Of a stretch of DNA of 64,000 bases, positions 1 to 8,346 are shown piece by piece. The notes beneath the pieces are model-generated. The model saw nothing but the letters and a program-made list of their open reading frames with translations, searched no databases and had not been told where the DNA came from. The DNA lies in contig NZ_CP043761.1 of assembly GCF_008386395.1 (NCBI RefSeq), positions 1,612,001 to 1,676,000 on the forward strand, given 5' to 3'. The stretch comes from Paenibacillus sp. 37 (GTDB lineage: Bacteria > Bacillota > Bacilli > Paenibacillales > Paenibacillaceae). The translations under genes and the position numbers were made by a program. Positions within the stretch are counted from its first letter, which is position 1. The number at the start of each line of letters is the position of its first letter.

Positions 1-1
1 C

Positions 2-1018
2 GCCGCGGGCGGGGTTTTGGGTAAACAGATCGAGCCTGTAGTTGAGGATGGCGCTTCGGATTGGCCTACTTTTGCGGAGAAGGCTGGAAAGTTACTGCAA
101 CAGGATAAGGTCGCTGCTGTATTTGGTGGATGGACCTCTGCCAGTCGGAAGGCTATGCTCCCGGTGTTTGAACAGAATAAAGGTCTATTGTTTTACCCGG
201 TGCAATATGAGGGATTGGAATCGTCGCCAAATATTTTTTATACAGGAGCAACAACCAATCAACAGATCGTTCCATCCGTAACCTGGTTACTGGAAAACAG
301 GGGCAAGACGTTTTATCTGCTCGGTTCCGATTATGTATTCCCAAAAACGGCCAATCAGGTCATTAAGGCACAACTCGCAGCAGAAGGCGGCGAAGTTGTG
401 GGTGAAGAATACACACCGCTGGGACATACCGATTACAGTACCATCATTAGCAAAATCAAGGCTGCGAAGCCGGATATTGTATACAATACGCTGAACGGAG
501 ACAGTAATGTAGCTTTCTTCAAACAATTGAAGGATGCGGGAATCTCTTCGGATCAGATGACAACCCTCTCGGTAAGTGTGGCGGAGGAAGAAATCCGTGG
601 TATTGGCGCGGATGTACTGAAGGGACATCTGGCTTCGTGGAATTATTATCAGACAACCGATACACCTGAAAATGCTACATTTGTTGCCAAGTATAAAGAA
701 AAATACGGTGCTGATCGAGTGACAGCTGATCCGATTGAAGCGGGATATGTGGCGGTTTATCTCTGGAAGGCGGCAGTGGAAAAAGCAGGATCAACCGACG
801 TGGAGAAGGTGAAGGCAGCTGCCAAGGGTCTGGAATTTGATGCCCCGGAAGGTAAGGTAACCGTGGATGGAGAGAATCAGCATATCTACAAAACCGTACG
901 GATCGGTGAGGTGCAGGAAGATGGGCAGTTCAAGGAATTGTGGAATTCTGGTGAGCCTGTCAAGCCGGACCCTTATCTGAAAACGTATGAATGGGGAGCT
1001 TCCCTCAGCGCTAAATAA
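2..1018 (+). CDS. urtA: Urea ABC transporter substrate-binding protein UrtA (5' partial)
   Basis: This is the C-terminal ~338 residues of the extracellular urea-binding protein that feeds UrtBC. The reading frame is open to the window edge, so the signal peptide and the first ~90 residues of a normal ~430-residue UrtA are missing. An in-frame TTG at 17 exists but lies inside conserved coding sequence and is not the start. The frame begins [20 protein letters not shown], typical of the first lobe of the amide/urea branch of Peripl_BP_6 proteins, and contains the [17 protein letters not shown] segment typical of UrtA rather than LivJ. The stop at 1016 is followed by a 180-base spacer with a stable stem-loop and then urtB. 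The assignment to urea rests on sequence type and on the urtBCDE order downstream. Confidence 0.93.
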   Translation, partial: AAGGVLGKQIEPVVEDGASDWPTFAEKAGKLLQQDKVAAVFGGWTSASRKAMLPVFEQNKGLLFYPVQYEGLESSPNIFYTGATTNQQIVPSVTWLLENRGKTFYLLGSDYVFPKTANQVIKAQLAAEGGEVVGEEYTPLGHTDYSTIISKIKAAKPDIVYNTLNGDSNVAFFKQLKDAGISSDQMTTLSVSVAEEEIRGIGADVLKGHLASWNYYQTTDTPENATFVAKYKEKYGADRVTADPIEAGYVAVYLWKAAVEKAGSTDVEKVKAAAKGLEFDAPEGKVTVDGENQHIYKTVRIGEVQEDGQFKELWNSGEPVKPDPYLKTYEWGASLSAK

Positions 1019-1027
1019 CATAGAAAC

Positions 1028-1110
1028 CTCGCAATAAAACAGGCAACTCGCTTCAAAGCAGCTGAAACATAAACGAGGGTGTGACAACACACCCCTTCAC
1101 GGTATTGCGG
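1028..1110 (+). other. Intercistronic stem-loop between urtA and urtB
   Basis: The 181-base gap after urtA holds a perfect hairpin, GGGTGTG (1077-1083) with CACACCC (1088-1094). It is enclosed by a longer-range pairing of CGCAATA (1030-1036) with TATTGCG (1103-1109). No U-run follows, so it is not a clear intrinsic terminator. By analogy with other ABC operons it may stabilise the urtA part of the transcript so that binding protein exceeds permease. That role is inference. Confidence 0.5.
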
Positions 1111-1199
1111 TAAAGCGTTACTGTGATATGAAATGTGAGGCTGGTGCGAATTGAAGTCATGTGAAATATCGAGACTCACGTATGGAGGAGGGGATAGCG

Positions 1200-2105
1200 A
1201 TGGATATGTTTATCCTGCAGATGTTCAATGGTCTGAGTATTAGTTCAATTCTGTTGTTGATTGCACTCGGTCTGGCGGTAACGTTTGGGTTGATGAATGT
1301 CATCAATATGGCTCACGGTGAACTGATCATGATCGGTGCATATGCAACGTATGTAACACAAAATTTGTTCATGTCCTATGCTCCAGCAGCGTGGTTTGGT
1401 GCCTATTTTGTTGTGGCTCTGCCGATTGCGTTCATTGTAGCGGCTCTGATTGGCTGGTTGCTTGAAGTGGTGTTGATCCGGCATCTGTATGGCAGGCCGC
1501 TTGATAGTTTGCTTGCGACATGGGGTGTAGGCATGATGCTGCAACAACTGGCCCGTACGATATTCGGAGCACCCAATGTGGGAGTATCCAGTCCGGCTTG
1601 GCTCAACGGGGGATTGGCGATCTCGGATGGCATTGTATTTCCGTACAAGCGAATTTTCATTATCGCATTAGTTGCGGTTGTGCTGCTGTGTATGTATCTC
1701 TATATCTATCGAACATCATCCGGAAGACGAATGAGGGCTGTAATGCAGAATCGGAGTATGGCAGGGTGCCTTGGAATTTCGACCCGGCGGGTGGATGGCA
1801 TGACCTTTGCGATTGGTTCGGGCATTGCCGGAATTGCTGGTTGTGCATTAACGCTCATTGGTCCGATTGGCCCTTCACTTGGTACGTATTATATTGTGGA
1901 TGCATTCATGGTCGTTGTTCTGGGTGGCGTAGGGAAATTGGTTGGAACTGTGTGTGGTGCACTGGGAATTGGGATGTTTAACACGCTGTTCGAAACCTAT
2001 ACCTCTGCCTCCATTGGCAAGGTGCTGGTATTTGTATGTATCGTTGCTTTTTTGCAATGGAAACCACGTGGCTTGGTCGCAATGCGTACACGGAGTCTCG
2101 ATTAA
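1200..2105 (+). CDS. urtB: Urea ABC transporter permease UrtB
   Basis: One of the two membrane subunits of the urea importer, in the branched-chain amino-acid transporter permease family (BPD_transp_2). The ~301-residue product is strongly hydrophobic with about eight membrane segments. It carries the family segment [16 protein letters not shown] near residues 36-51 and a glycine-rich [16 protein letters not shown] stretch near residue 240. The start chosen is the ATG at 1200, preceded by GGAGGAGGGG at 1184-1193. An upstream in-frame GTG at 1161 has no ribosome binding site. It lies between urtA and urtC in the conserved order. Confidence 0.93.
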   Translation: MDMFILQMFNGLSISSILLLIALGLAVTFGLMNVINMAHGELIMIGAYATYVTQNLFMSYAPAAWFGAYFVVALPIAFIVAALIGWLLEVVLIRHLYGRPLDSLLATWGVGMMLQQLARTIFGAPNVGVSSPAWLNGGLAISDGIVFPYKRIFIIALVAVVLLCMYLYIYRTSSGRRMRAVMQNRSMAGCLGISTRRVDGMTFAIGSGIAGIAGCALTLIGPIGPSLGTYYIVDAFMVVVLGGVGKLVGTVCGALGIGMFNTLFETYTSASIGKVLVFVCIVAFLQWKPRGLVAMRTRSLD

Positions 2106-2126
2106 CGTGAAAAAGGGGGTTAGTTC

Positions 2127-3218
2127 ATGTCCGCTTTACTCAAGACTGGCAGTCTGAAAATGAGGATTATCTGGGCGGTTGTACTGATCATGATGTGTCT
2201 TGCTCCACTGATCTCCACGGAGTTTCGTCTGAGTCTGTTAGCCAAGTTTTTGGCGCTGGCAATCCTGGCCATTGGTCTCGATCTGATCTGGGGATATGGG
2301 GGTGTGTTGAGTCTTGGGCATGGAGTGTTCTTCGGTCTGGGTGGGTACGCGATGGCGATGTATCTGAAGCTTCAGGCCAGTGGAGCAACGCTCCCTGACT
2401 TCATGGGATGGAGTGGCCTCAGTGGTCTGCCGTGGTTCTGGGAACCGTTTCGCTCTTTCCCGGTGGCGCTGTTATTGGGGATAGTCCTTCCGGCATTACT
2501 TGCCTTTGCGCTGGGATGGTTTACGTTCCGTAACCGGATCACCGGTGTTTATTTTACCATCCTGACTCAAGCCTTGGTTCTTATTACAGTAACGCTCTTT
2601 GTTGGCAAACAGGAATGGACGGGTGGAACAAATGGCATTACCGGATATAATTCGATCTTTGGTTTTACACTTCATTCCGCTGGAACGACGATTGCTCTCT
2701 ACTATATAACGCTTGCTGTCCTGGTGATCGCTTATATGCTCTGTCGTCGAATGGTGAATAGTCGGTTCGGTCAAGTGCTCGAAGCTGCGCGTGATGGAGA
2801 GAATCGGGTGCGATTCCTCGGATATGATCCGGCGGGATATAAAACGCTGGCTTTTGCTTTTTCCGGTGCGCTTGCAGGCATCGCGGGCATGTTGTTTGTT
2901 CTTCAGGTGGGTATTATCTCGCCATCGATGATGGGGATTGTGCCCTCCATTGAGATGGTCCTGTGGGTTGCGTTGGGTGGTCGCGGTACGCTTATTGGAG
3001 CGGTCATCGGAGCGGTGGTGCTGAATGCAGCCAAAACAGGCATAAGTGAGGCTTATCCCGAAGGGTGGCTGTTTGTCATTGGTGGGCTCTTTGTAACGGT
3101 AGTTTTGTTCATGCCAAACGGTATTGTAGGTGTGTATCGTCATGTCGTTCGCTTGCTGAAGCGGAGAGGAGAGAGTGCGCATGTCCAAGTCACTCGGGAA
3201 AAAACTAAAGTCTACTGA
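2127..3218 (+). CDS. urtC: Urea ABC transporter permease UrtC
   Basis: Second membrane subunit of the urea importer (363 residues, LivM-like). The signature LSLGHGVFFGLGGYAMAMYL occupies about residues 61-80 and is typical of UrtC. A cytoplasmic segment rich in R and D (SRFGQVLEAARDGENRVRFL) lies near residues 212-231 and resembles the loop that contacts the ATPases. The ATG at 2127 follows AAAAGGGGG. The 3' end overlaps urtD by 38 bases, so translation is probably coupled. Confidence 0.93.
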   Translation: MSALLKTGSLKMRIIWAVVLIMMCLAPLISTEFRLSLLAKFLALAILAIGLDLIWGYGGVLSLGHGVFFGLGGYAMAMYLKLQASGATLPDFMGWSGLSGLPWFWEPFRSFPVALLLGIVLPALLAFALGWFTFRNRITGVYFTILTQALVLITVTLFVGKQEWTGGTNGITGYNSIFGFTLHSAGTTIALYYITLAVLVIAYMLCRRMVNSRFGQVLEAARDGENRVRFLGYDPAGYKTLAFAFSGALAGIAGMLFVLQVGIISPSMMGIVPSIEMVLWVALGGRGTLIGAVIGAVVLNAAKTGISEAYPEGWLFVIGGLFVTVVLFMPNGIVGVYRHVVRLLKRRGESAHVQVTREKTKVY

Positions 3219-3990
3219 GGAATCAGCGGTGTTGGTAGCCGAGGATATTACGGTGGCCTTTGGTGGGTTCGTTGCTGTCAAAGGCATGAATCTGAAGCTG
3301 CATGAACATGATCTGCATTTTCTAATCGGACCCAATGGTGCAGGGAAAACAACGATGCTGGATGTGATATGTGGCAAAACAAAACCTATGTCCGGCTCGG
3401 TGAAGATGGCGGATGGCACGGAATTAACACGACTGAAGGAGCACCAGATTGTTCGCAAAGGTGTGGGACGCAAATTCCAGGCGCCATCGATCTTTGCAGG
3501 TCTGACGGTGCAGGAGAATCTGACGCTGGCGGCGGAGACTCGCCGTTCTCCATTGCAAGCCATCGGTATTCGTCGATATGGGAAAATGAGTGCTGCCATG
3601 GAGCATGTTATCCTCCAGATTAGTCTGCAAGATCGCGTTGATGCTCGTGCAGGAGCATTATCGCATGGGGAGAAGCAGTGGCTGGAGATTGGCATGTTGC
3701 TTCTGCAGGAGCCGCGGGTGTTGTTGCTGGACGAACCAGCCGCAGGCATGACGGATGAAGAAACGCACAAGACCGGGCGACTTCTGCAAGAGATTGCGCG
3801 TGAACGCTCGGTTGTGGTCGTGGAGCATGATATGGAGTTTGTGCGAGAGTTCGCGGCCAAGGTAACAGTGATGCATGAAGGGAAACTGCTGAAGGAAGGT
3901 ACGATGGCGGAGGTACAGGCAGATCCGAAAGTGGCAGAAGTGTATCTGGGCAAAAGGAGGGATGACCATGCTGTCGCTGCAACGAATTGA
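3181..3990 (+). CDS. urtD: Urea ABC transporter ATP-binding protein UrtD
   Basis: First of two ATPases of the urea importer (269 residues, LivG-like). Walker A GPNGAGKTT is at residues 50-58, the signature LSHGEKQWLE near 160-169 and Walker B VLLLDEP at about 180-186. The H-loop histidine lies in VVVVEHDMEF. The LSHGEKQ variant of the ABC signature is characteristic of UrtD. The ATG at 3181 is preceded by GGAGAGGAG inside the end of urtC; the GTG two codons upstream is less well placed. It overlaps urtE by 23 bases. Confidence 0.93.
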   Translation: MSKSLGKKLKSTEESAVLVAEDITVAFGGFVAVKGMNLKLHEHDLHFLIGPNGAGKTTMLDVICGKTKPMSGSVKMADGTELTRLKEHQIVRKGVGRKFQAPSIFAGLTVQENLTLAAETRRSPLQAIGIRRYGKMSAAMEHVILQISLQDRVDARAGALSHGEKQWLEIGMLLLQEPRVLLLDEPAAGMTDEETHKTGRLLQEIARERSVVVVEHDMEFVREFAAKVTVMHEGKLLKEGTMAEVQADPKVAEVYLGKRRDDHAVAATN

Positions 3991-4663
3991 ATCCGGCTAC
4001 GGGGAAAGCAATGTGCTTCGTGGTGTGAACCTGGATGTACAGCCTGGACAGGTGGTGTGTCTGATGGGCCGTAACGGTGTAGGGAAAACAACGTTGATGA
4101 AAACATTAATGGGGTTGCTCAAAACACGCAAGGGCAGTATTCAGTGGCAAAATCAGGAGTTATCCACTTTGGACACAGCCAAGCGGGCAAGGGCAGGGAT
4201 CGGTTATGTACCGCAGGGGCGGGAAATTTTCCCGCAACTTACGGTGAAAGAAAACTTATTGCTCGGTCTGGAGACAAGTGCGCCGGGAGTAAAAACGTTC
4301 CCGGAGGATGTACTGGCGATGTTTCCAGTGCTTGCGACGATGTATGGACGGCAGGGCGGGGATCTGAGTGGTGGACAGCAGCAACAGTTGGCATTCGCCC
4401 GGGCATTGGCTTCGCGTCCGGGGTTGTTGCTACTTGATGAGCCGACAGAAGGCATCCAGCCTTCTATCGTGGAGGACATTCGGCAGGTTATTTTGCAGCT
4501 CAAGGCAAAGGGGAACCTCTCGGTTCTGCTGGTAGAGCAGAGTATCGATTTTGTACGAAGTGCCGCAGATTACATCTATATCATGGACAAAGGAACGATA
4601 ACCCTGCACGGGACACCGCAAGAACTGGATATGTCGCAGTTTGAACATCATCTCTCCGTATAG
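3968..4663 (+). CDS. urtE: Urea ABC transporter ATP-binding protein UrtE
   Basis: Second ATPase of the urea importer (231 residues, LivF-like). It has Walker A GRNGVGKTT near residue 34, the signature LSGGQQQQLAFARAL near 134 and Walker B LLLLDEPTEG near 155. The segment GYVPQGREIFPQLTVKENL is typical of LivF/UrtE. The ATG at 3968 is about 7 bases from AAAGGAGG (3953-3960); the ATG at 3962 is too close to the ribosome binding site. It is the last gene of the urt operon and faces a convergent gene 30 bases downstream with no clear terminator between them. Confidence 0.92.
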   Translation: MLSLQRIESGYGESNVLRGVNLDVQPGQVVCLMGRNGVGKTTLMKTLMGLLKTRKGSIQWQNQELSTLDTAKRARAGIGYVPQGREIFPQLTVKENLLLGLETSAPGVKTFPEDVLAMFPVLATMYGRQGGDLSGGQQQQLAFARALASRPGLLLLDEPTEGIQPSIVEDIRQVILQLKAKGNLSVLLVEQSIDFVRSAADYIYIMDKGTITLHGTPQELDMSQFEHHLSV

Positions 4664-4693
4664 TTGTAGTTAGTCGGCGAGTGGAGAAAGGTT

Positions 4694-5329
4694 TCAGGAA
4701 CGCTTGTCCAGGATATTCGAGTATTTGGGATATAACCGCCGGATGCATTCCGGACAGATGTCATGGGTGAATTCGGCGTGGGTATGCTTCTCCAGATAAC
4801 TCTCAACGGAGTTCCAGTGTTCCTCTTCGTCCTTGATTTGTTTGCAGACGGCGCAAATAGGCAGCAGTCCGCGCAATGTGCGCACTTCAGACAATGCCTT
4901 CTTCAATTGGTGTTCTGTCTTTCTCTGTTCGGTAATATCCATGTGTGCAATCAAAGCGAGATTGGTATCCAGAATTGAATTTGCATAAGATAGAGGGGTG
5001 AGTTCTACACGAAACCACCTCTTTTCGTTGTATACAGTATACACGCAGATGTCATATGTATGATTTCGATTAAAGGGTATTCCGCGTTCTTTCAAATTCT
5101 GTGCGACAAGTGCCATGTTAGCGTTCTTGCCTCGTTTTGCCCAGGCTTCCGTCAGATGCAGGTAATGTCTATAACTACTGTGTATATCCGGGTTAGGTGA
5201 GCATTGACCAAGTCCCTGTTGCCAGGCACGGTTACAACTTTGGATAATCCAATTGTGATCAACGATGATGAGTTGGTGACGTATGGACTGGAACGACAGC
5301 CTCTCCAGATCGGATGTAACATGTCTCAT
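4694..5329 (-). CDS. PAS-domain protein with C-terminal Cys4-type motif
   Basis: A 211-residue soluble protein. Residues ~10-130 look like a degenerate PAS fold (LIIVDHNWIIQSCNRAW, then WFRVELTPLSYA and HMDITEQRKTEHQ, the usual PAC ending). A short coiled linker follows, then a tail near 155-205 with CAVCKQI and CPECIRRLYP around an E/H-rich stretch. This LPICAxCKxIxD...ICPECxxxLYP module is found at the ends of many PAS and response-regulator proteins and probably binds a metal. No output enzyme is visible, so it is probably a sensor or adaptor. It starts at an ATG after AAAGGAGGG and probably forms an operon with the small XRE gene 27 bases upstream. The ligand is unknown. Confidence 0.7.
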   Translation of the reverse strand: MRHVTSDLERLSFQSIRHQLIIVDHNWIIQSCNRAWQQGLGQCSPNPDIHSSYRHYLHLTEAWAKRGKNANMALVAQNLKERGIPFNRNHTYDICVYTVYNEKRWFRVELTPLSYANSILDTNLALIAHMDITEQRKTEHQLKKALSEVRTLRGLLPICAVCKQIKDEEEHWNSVESYLEKHTHAEFTHDICPECIRRLYPKYSNILDKRS

Positions 5330-5356
5330 GGATGAGACCCTCCTTTGGCAGAAATC

Positions 5357-5560
5357 TTATCTCAGTTCATCTGGAATATCCAAAATATCAGCGACCAGGT
5401 GCCTGAATCGGGTTGCTTTGCGTGTGCCGTGAATAAGATTGGATAAACGATAGGGTGGGATGCCATGCTGTTCACAAAAGGTCTTCTGGTCCACTTGAAG
5501 TTCGGTTAGCCGTCGTTTGATGGCCCATCCGAACGGAGTAACTGGTTTTTTCTTGTTCAA
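5357..5560 (-). CDS. Small XRE-like helix-turn-helix protein
   Basis: A 67-residue basic protein consisting of one helix-turn-helix domain. The pattern GWAIKRRLTELQVDQKTFCE, then GIPPYRLSNLIHGTRKATRF, fits a lambda-repressor-like HTH, with QKTFCEQHGIPPYRLSNLI as helices 2-3. It starts at a TTG preceded by AGGGGTGA at about 7 bases. It is first in a probable two-gene unit with the PAS protein and so may regulate it. No ligand domain is present. The target is unknown. Confidence 0.65.
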   Translation of the reverse strand: MNKKKPVTPFGWAIKRRLTELQVDQKTFCEQHGIPPYRLSNLIHGTRKATRFRHLVADILDIPDELR

Positions 5561-5745
5561 AAGGGTTCACCCCTGGTTAGAATGTAGTATTCAGCCGCCC
5601 TTTCATCATGTAGAATATATAGAAATGCGAGCTGTATGTTTCATTATATACGTAAATTCGTCATCTAACAATTAAAAAAGACGGAAAAAAGTGTATTTTG
5701 TGATGATAAATGGCGTAAATACGTAAATAAAACAAATAAAATGAC
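5561..5745. other. Intergenic region, AT-rich, probable promoter of the XRE/PAS pair
   Basis: About 185 bases between the XRE start and the ureF terminator, rich in A and T. It presumably holds the minus-strand promoter of the XRE/PAS unit, but no -35/-10 pair stands out. No gene was seen here. Confidence 0.3.
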
Positions 5746-5783
5746 AAAAAACACGTCGGCAAGGAGGTTGCCGCGTGTTTTTT
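5746..5783 (-). terminator. Bidirectional terminator downstream of ureF
   Basis: Stem AACACG-CGGCAA pairs with TTGCCG-CGTGTT (one T bulge) around a GGAGG loop. An A-run lies on one side and a T-run on the other, so it can terminate in both directions. It ends the ureF transcript, which makes ureF monocistronic here. Confidence 0.85.
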
Positions 5784-5826
5784 AGTTTGTCTGAATGAAG
5801 GGGAGCAGGTATGAGGAGGAAGAGGA

Positions 5827-6534
5827 TTAGGCCCTGTAGGCATGAAGTCCAGCTCCAAGCATATGGAAACTGGGGAAAAACGATTTCATGGACATCGAGG
5901 TTGGCTGTGCCAGTCCATCCGCAGCCGAGGCGCTGACGGTCTTCCATTCATTCTCCAGATCTGTGGCCAGGCTGACCATCAGATCCTTGGTTGTATCGTT
6001 GTTCAGGGGAATGACTTTGGAGGCTTCGGTTATGCAGGCATTCATGGCTGAATGCAGGTAACCAAGGACCGCCTCCTCGACCGGGATGTCGAGGTGGTGG
6101 TTAATCCAGGCGTGAACAGTGGAGAGGCAGCCAACCGAATCGTATTTGGCAAAGATCTGTTCGAGCTGGCTGAATTCAATCCAGGGGTGCAGAGCACGTG
6201 CAAGTCTGATCAATCGTTTACCCATGGCGGCAGCTTGTTCTCTGAGATCTCCAGGGGTTCGCTGAACATGGACGAGCTTGTCGATTAGAGCTATCCGCCA
6301 TGTATCTTTGTGATCTGCTGCGGTATAGATGCCTTTGATGGCCATACCTTCAAGACGAACGATGCTGGGATGCAACTGACAACGCATGAATGATTCGAGA
6401 TCTTCAGCATTACGAATGGTACCCTCCCTGATATGGATATCCATGCCGAAGGAATGGGTGAACCCTCCAACCTGAATAGAGGAATCAAGCAGGTTGACAT
6501 AATCGAGCAGCTTATTCCCACGGTTCACAATCAT
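5827..6534 (-). CDS. ureF: Urease accessory protein UreF
   Basis: UreF is part of the UreFGH complex that delivers nickel to apo-urease. The ~235-residue all-helical product has the family N-terminus LLDSSIQVGGFTHSFGMD (about residues 13-30) and the C-terminal SMSMKSFFPSFHMLGAGLHA. UreF normally sits inside a ureABCEFGD cluster. Here it stands alone, between its own palindromic operator and a terminator. The start is uncertain: the ATG at 6534 is only 3 bases from AGGAGG and the GTG two codons later is about 9 bases away. The upstream frame to 6561 has no ribosome binding site. The partner urease genes are not in the window. Confidence 0.88.
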   Translation of the reverse strand: MIVNRGNKLLDYVNLLDSSIQVGGFTHSFGMDIHIREGTIRNAEDLESFMRCQLHPSIVRLEGMAIKGIYTAADHKDTWRIALIDKLVHVQRTPGDLREQAAAMGKRLIRLARALHPWIEFSQLEQIFAKYDSVGCLSTVHAWINHHLDIPVEEAVLGYLHSAMNACITEASKVIPLNNDTTKDLMVSLATDLENEWKTVSASAADGLAQPTSMSMKSFFPSFHMLGAGLHAYRA

Positions 6535-6553
6535 TCGCCTCCTGTGTTCGTTA

Positions 6554-6574
6554 AATGTCACTTATAGTGACATT
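6554..6574. promoter_or_regulatory. GlnR/TnrA-type operator upstream of ureF
   Basis: A perfect inverted repeat, AATGTCACT-TAT-AGTGACATT. Its 17-base core TGTCACTTATAGTGACA matches the published GlnR/TnrA consensus TGTNA-N7-TNACA at every fixed position. It ends about 20 bases upstream of the ureF start and overlaps the probable -10 region, a position that suggests repression. Nitrogen control of ureF is inferred from this match and from the neighbouring urea transporter. Confidence 0.8.
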
Positions 6575-6782
6575 TATAATCCTTTTTGTTTGCTTTATGT
6601 TTATAAATCCGAATTATATGATAGTTATCTTCCCATAAATGTCCGCTTTTTGTCAATGGTATCCGTAAAATTTAATGGATTAAATCTGTAATTTAATATT
6701 TGTGTTATTTTATATAACTTAATGTGTTATTTATGTGGTGGAGTGCAGGGAGAACTATTATAGAAGGAAGGACTATATATAA

Positions 6783-6895
6783 ATGAATCAACAAGATCGG
6801 CTCTTACCGAAAAAGAGGAGATCAAATCTAATAATATGCAGTTCATGGGTAAAGATGACGAGATTATGCGATTTTTGATGAAAATGCCTAGCTGA
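6783..6895 (+). other. Possible small or frameshifted ORF followed by a terminator
   Basis: An ATG at 6783, about 9 bases after GAAGGAAGGA, opens a short frame. The +2 frame continues with a protein-like sequence ending MGKDDEIMRFLMKMPS and a TGA at 6893. A terminator-like hairpin follows directly. Together these suggest a tiny gene, or a remnant with a one-base frameshift. No family was recognised and the product could be non-functional. Confidence 0.3.
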
Positions 6896-6932
6896 AAAAG
6901 TAGTATTAAAAAATACTTTACTTTTAGTTCTG
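6894..6932 (+). terminator. Hairpin with T-run after the possible small ORF
   Basis: AAAAGTA-GTATT pairs with AATAC-TTTACTTTT (imperfect), and T-rich sequence follows. It lies about 40 bases upstream of the tRNA gene and probably ends a short upstream transcript. Confidence 0.5.
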
Positions 6933-6973
6933 AGCCCGGTATAATCAATTCTGTTGCCGATTATTTACGACAT

Positions 6974-7056
6974 GCGGTCGTGGTGGAATGGCAGACACGC
7001 TATCTTGAGGGGGTAGTGGGCGTATGCCCGTGGAGGTTCGAGTCCTCTCGACCGCA
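6974..7056 (+). tRNA. tRNA-Leu (anticodon GAG)
   Basis: An 83-base class II tRNA. The acceptor stem GCGGTCG pairs with CGACCGC, with discriminator A at 7056. The D-loop is TGGTGGAATGGCAGACACG-like, as in tRNA-Leu. The anticodon stem CTATC/GGTAG carries the loop TTGAGGG with GAG at 7007-7009. A long variable arm and the T-arm GGAGG-TTCGAGT-CCTCT follow. CCA is not encoded. Confidence 0.97.
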
Positions 7057-7075
7057 TCATATGAACGATGAAGAA

Positions 7076-7108
7076 GAAGCTTTCCGTTATTGGAGAGCTT
7101 CTTTTTTT
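7076..7108 (+). terminator. Intrinsic terminator after tRNA-Leu
   Basis: GAAGCTTTCC pairs with GGAGAGCTTC (one wobble) around a GTTATT loop and is followed by seven T. It lies 20 bases after the tRNA. Confidence 0.88.
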
Positions 7109-7204
7109 GTCTTTTTCGAACAGTATGACATCTGGGTTGAGAAAAAAAGCCATCCATTACCGGGGCAATGGTGCTCTACCTTACGGCTACGGGTGGCCTG
7201 TGTA

Positions 7205-7684
7205 TTATTTTTGAAGTAAGTTCTTGATATCTTCTTCAATCTTGTCCGGTGTTGTTTTGGGAGCATAACGTTTCAGTACCTGTCCGTTCTGATCCACAAG
7301 GAATTTGGTGAAGTTCCATTTGATTGCTTTGGAACCGAGCAGGCCAGGAGCTTCTGTGCTAAGGTGTTGGAAAAGAGGGTGAGCGCTTGAGCCGTTTACA
7401 TCAATTTTCTCAAACATTGGGAAGCTTACGCCATAATTCATCTGACAGAACTCGGCAATATCGTCGGAAGATCCTTTTTCCTGTGCAAACTGGTTGCTTG
7501 GGAAACCAAGAACTTCAAATGGAGCATCTTGAAACTTGTCTTGCAGTTCTTGCAGACCTTTGAATTGAGGAGTAAGGCCGCATGAGCTTGCCGTATTCAC
7601 AATCAGGAGCACTTTGTCACGGTAGTCGGACATTTCAACTTCTTGACCGCGAAGGGTATTCACTTTGTAATCGTAGACTGTCAT
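7205..7684 (-). CDS. Glutathione peroxidase family protein (thiol-dependent type)
   Basis: A 159-residue thioredoxin-fold peroxidase that reduces hydroperoxides. The catalytic motif NTASSCGLTPQ places the peroxidatic Cys at residue 35. Gln65 in GFPSNQF and Trp123-Asn124 in WNFTKF complete the GPx tetrad. Cys replaces selenocysteine and Cys80 is a possible resolving residue, as in bacterial GPx enzymes that use thioredoxin. Length and motifs match BsaA/Gpx of Firmicutes. The start follows GGAGGCGA. It is monocistronic and faces the tRNA. Confidence 0.92.
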   Translation of the reverse strand: MTVYDYKVNTLRGQEVEMSDYRDKVLLIVNTASSCGLTPQFKGLQELQDKFQDAPFEVLGFPSNQFAQEKGSSDDIAEFCQMNYGVSFPMFEKIDVNGSSAHPLFQHLSTEAPGLLGSKAIKWNFTKFLVDQNGQVLKRYAPKTTPDKIEEDIKNLLQK

Positions 7685-7993
7685 CTAAATCGCCTCCATT
7701 TATTTACTCTTATATCTTCTATTATATTGGCTACAATTAAATATTGCAAAACTAATGTGGTGTTAAAAGCATCAAAACAGGCAAGTTGTGCAGAATACGT
7801 GAATGAATTGCGAAGTGATTTTCGTCAGAGTGAGAATTAGATAGCCTTGAAGAGGTGGATAGAGTATAACCTTATTGTAAGCGTTATTATAAACGAGTAT
7901 TGGCAAAAATCTGCCGATTTGGTGATCTGTAAGGACTTTACACCGTCATGGCGGGGGTGTATGATTCATAACGTAATTTCAATTTAAACTAAA

Positions 7994-8023
7994 TTGTACT
8001 TGAAAAACGAAACAAACGATAAT
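7994..8023 (+). promoter_or_regulatory. Possible promoter of the c-di-AMP riboswitch transcript
   Basis: TTGTAC, an 18-base spacer and GATAAT lie about 35 bases upstream of the riboswitch aptamer. The match to the sigma-A consensus is moderate. Confidence 0.35.
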
Positions 8024-8056
8024 ATCGCTCGATCTTACCTTAAGATATACGAACGA

Positions 8057-8232
8057 TGTTTTAATCGCTGAGTTTCCATTCATTGATGAATGGGAAACGG
8101 GGGAACCAACGGAATGCGCTGTCCAGGACAGTGGGCATTCATGGGGTGAATTTTCCGGTGACAGCCGGAAATAGGGCGACTCTCGCGCCCGAATCCGTCA
8201 GCTAACCTCGTAAGCGTTAAAGGGAGAGGCAA
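8057..8232 (+). ncRNA. c-di-AMP riboswitch (ydaO-yuaA type)
   Basis: Conserved blocks of the ydaO motif occur in order: GGGGGAACCAA near 8098, GGGGTGAAT near 8140, AGGGCGACTCTCGCGCCCGA near 8173, and CGAATCCGTCAGCTAACCTC near 8189, running on into GTAAGCG. The closing stem pairs TTTAA-CGCT (8060-8069) with AGCGTTAAA (8213-8221). In this class c-di-AMP binding favours an intrinsic terminator, and one follows at 8276. Class members usually control K+ transport, osmolyte transport or wall hydrolases. Here the riboswitch controls an uncharacterised protein. Confidence 0.92.
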
Positions 8233-8275
8233 CAAGCCGTACGCTGGTTCATGGTGTTTTCGCCATGGGTTATTT

Positions 8276-8317
8276 AAGAAGCGTTCGGGAGGCCTTGGTC
8301 CCCCACGCTTCTTTTTT
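8276..8317 (+). terminator. Riboswitch-controlled terminator
   Basis: AAGAAGCGT (8276-8284) pairs with ACGCTTCTT (8305-8313). An inner GGGA/TCCC pairing and six T complete it. It lies between the c-di-AMP aptamer and the start codon at 8347, as expected for an OFF switch. Confidence 0.88.
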
Positions 8318-8346
8318 GTTGTCTTTTCACGCCAAGGGAGGAACGA

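Noticed and set aside
2496..4106. 536-codon open frame on the minus strand across urtC-urtD-urtE
   Set aside because: It is antisense to three well-supported genes and its translation is Ser/Arg/Thr-rich low-complexity sequence without a family pattern or ribosome binding site.
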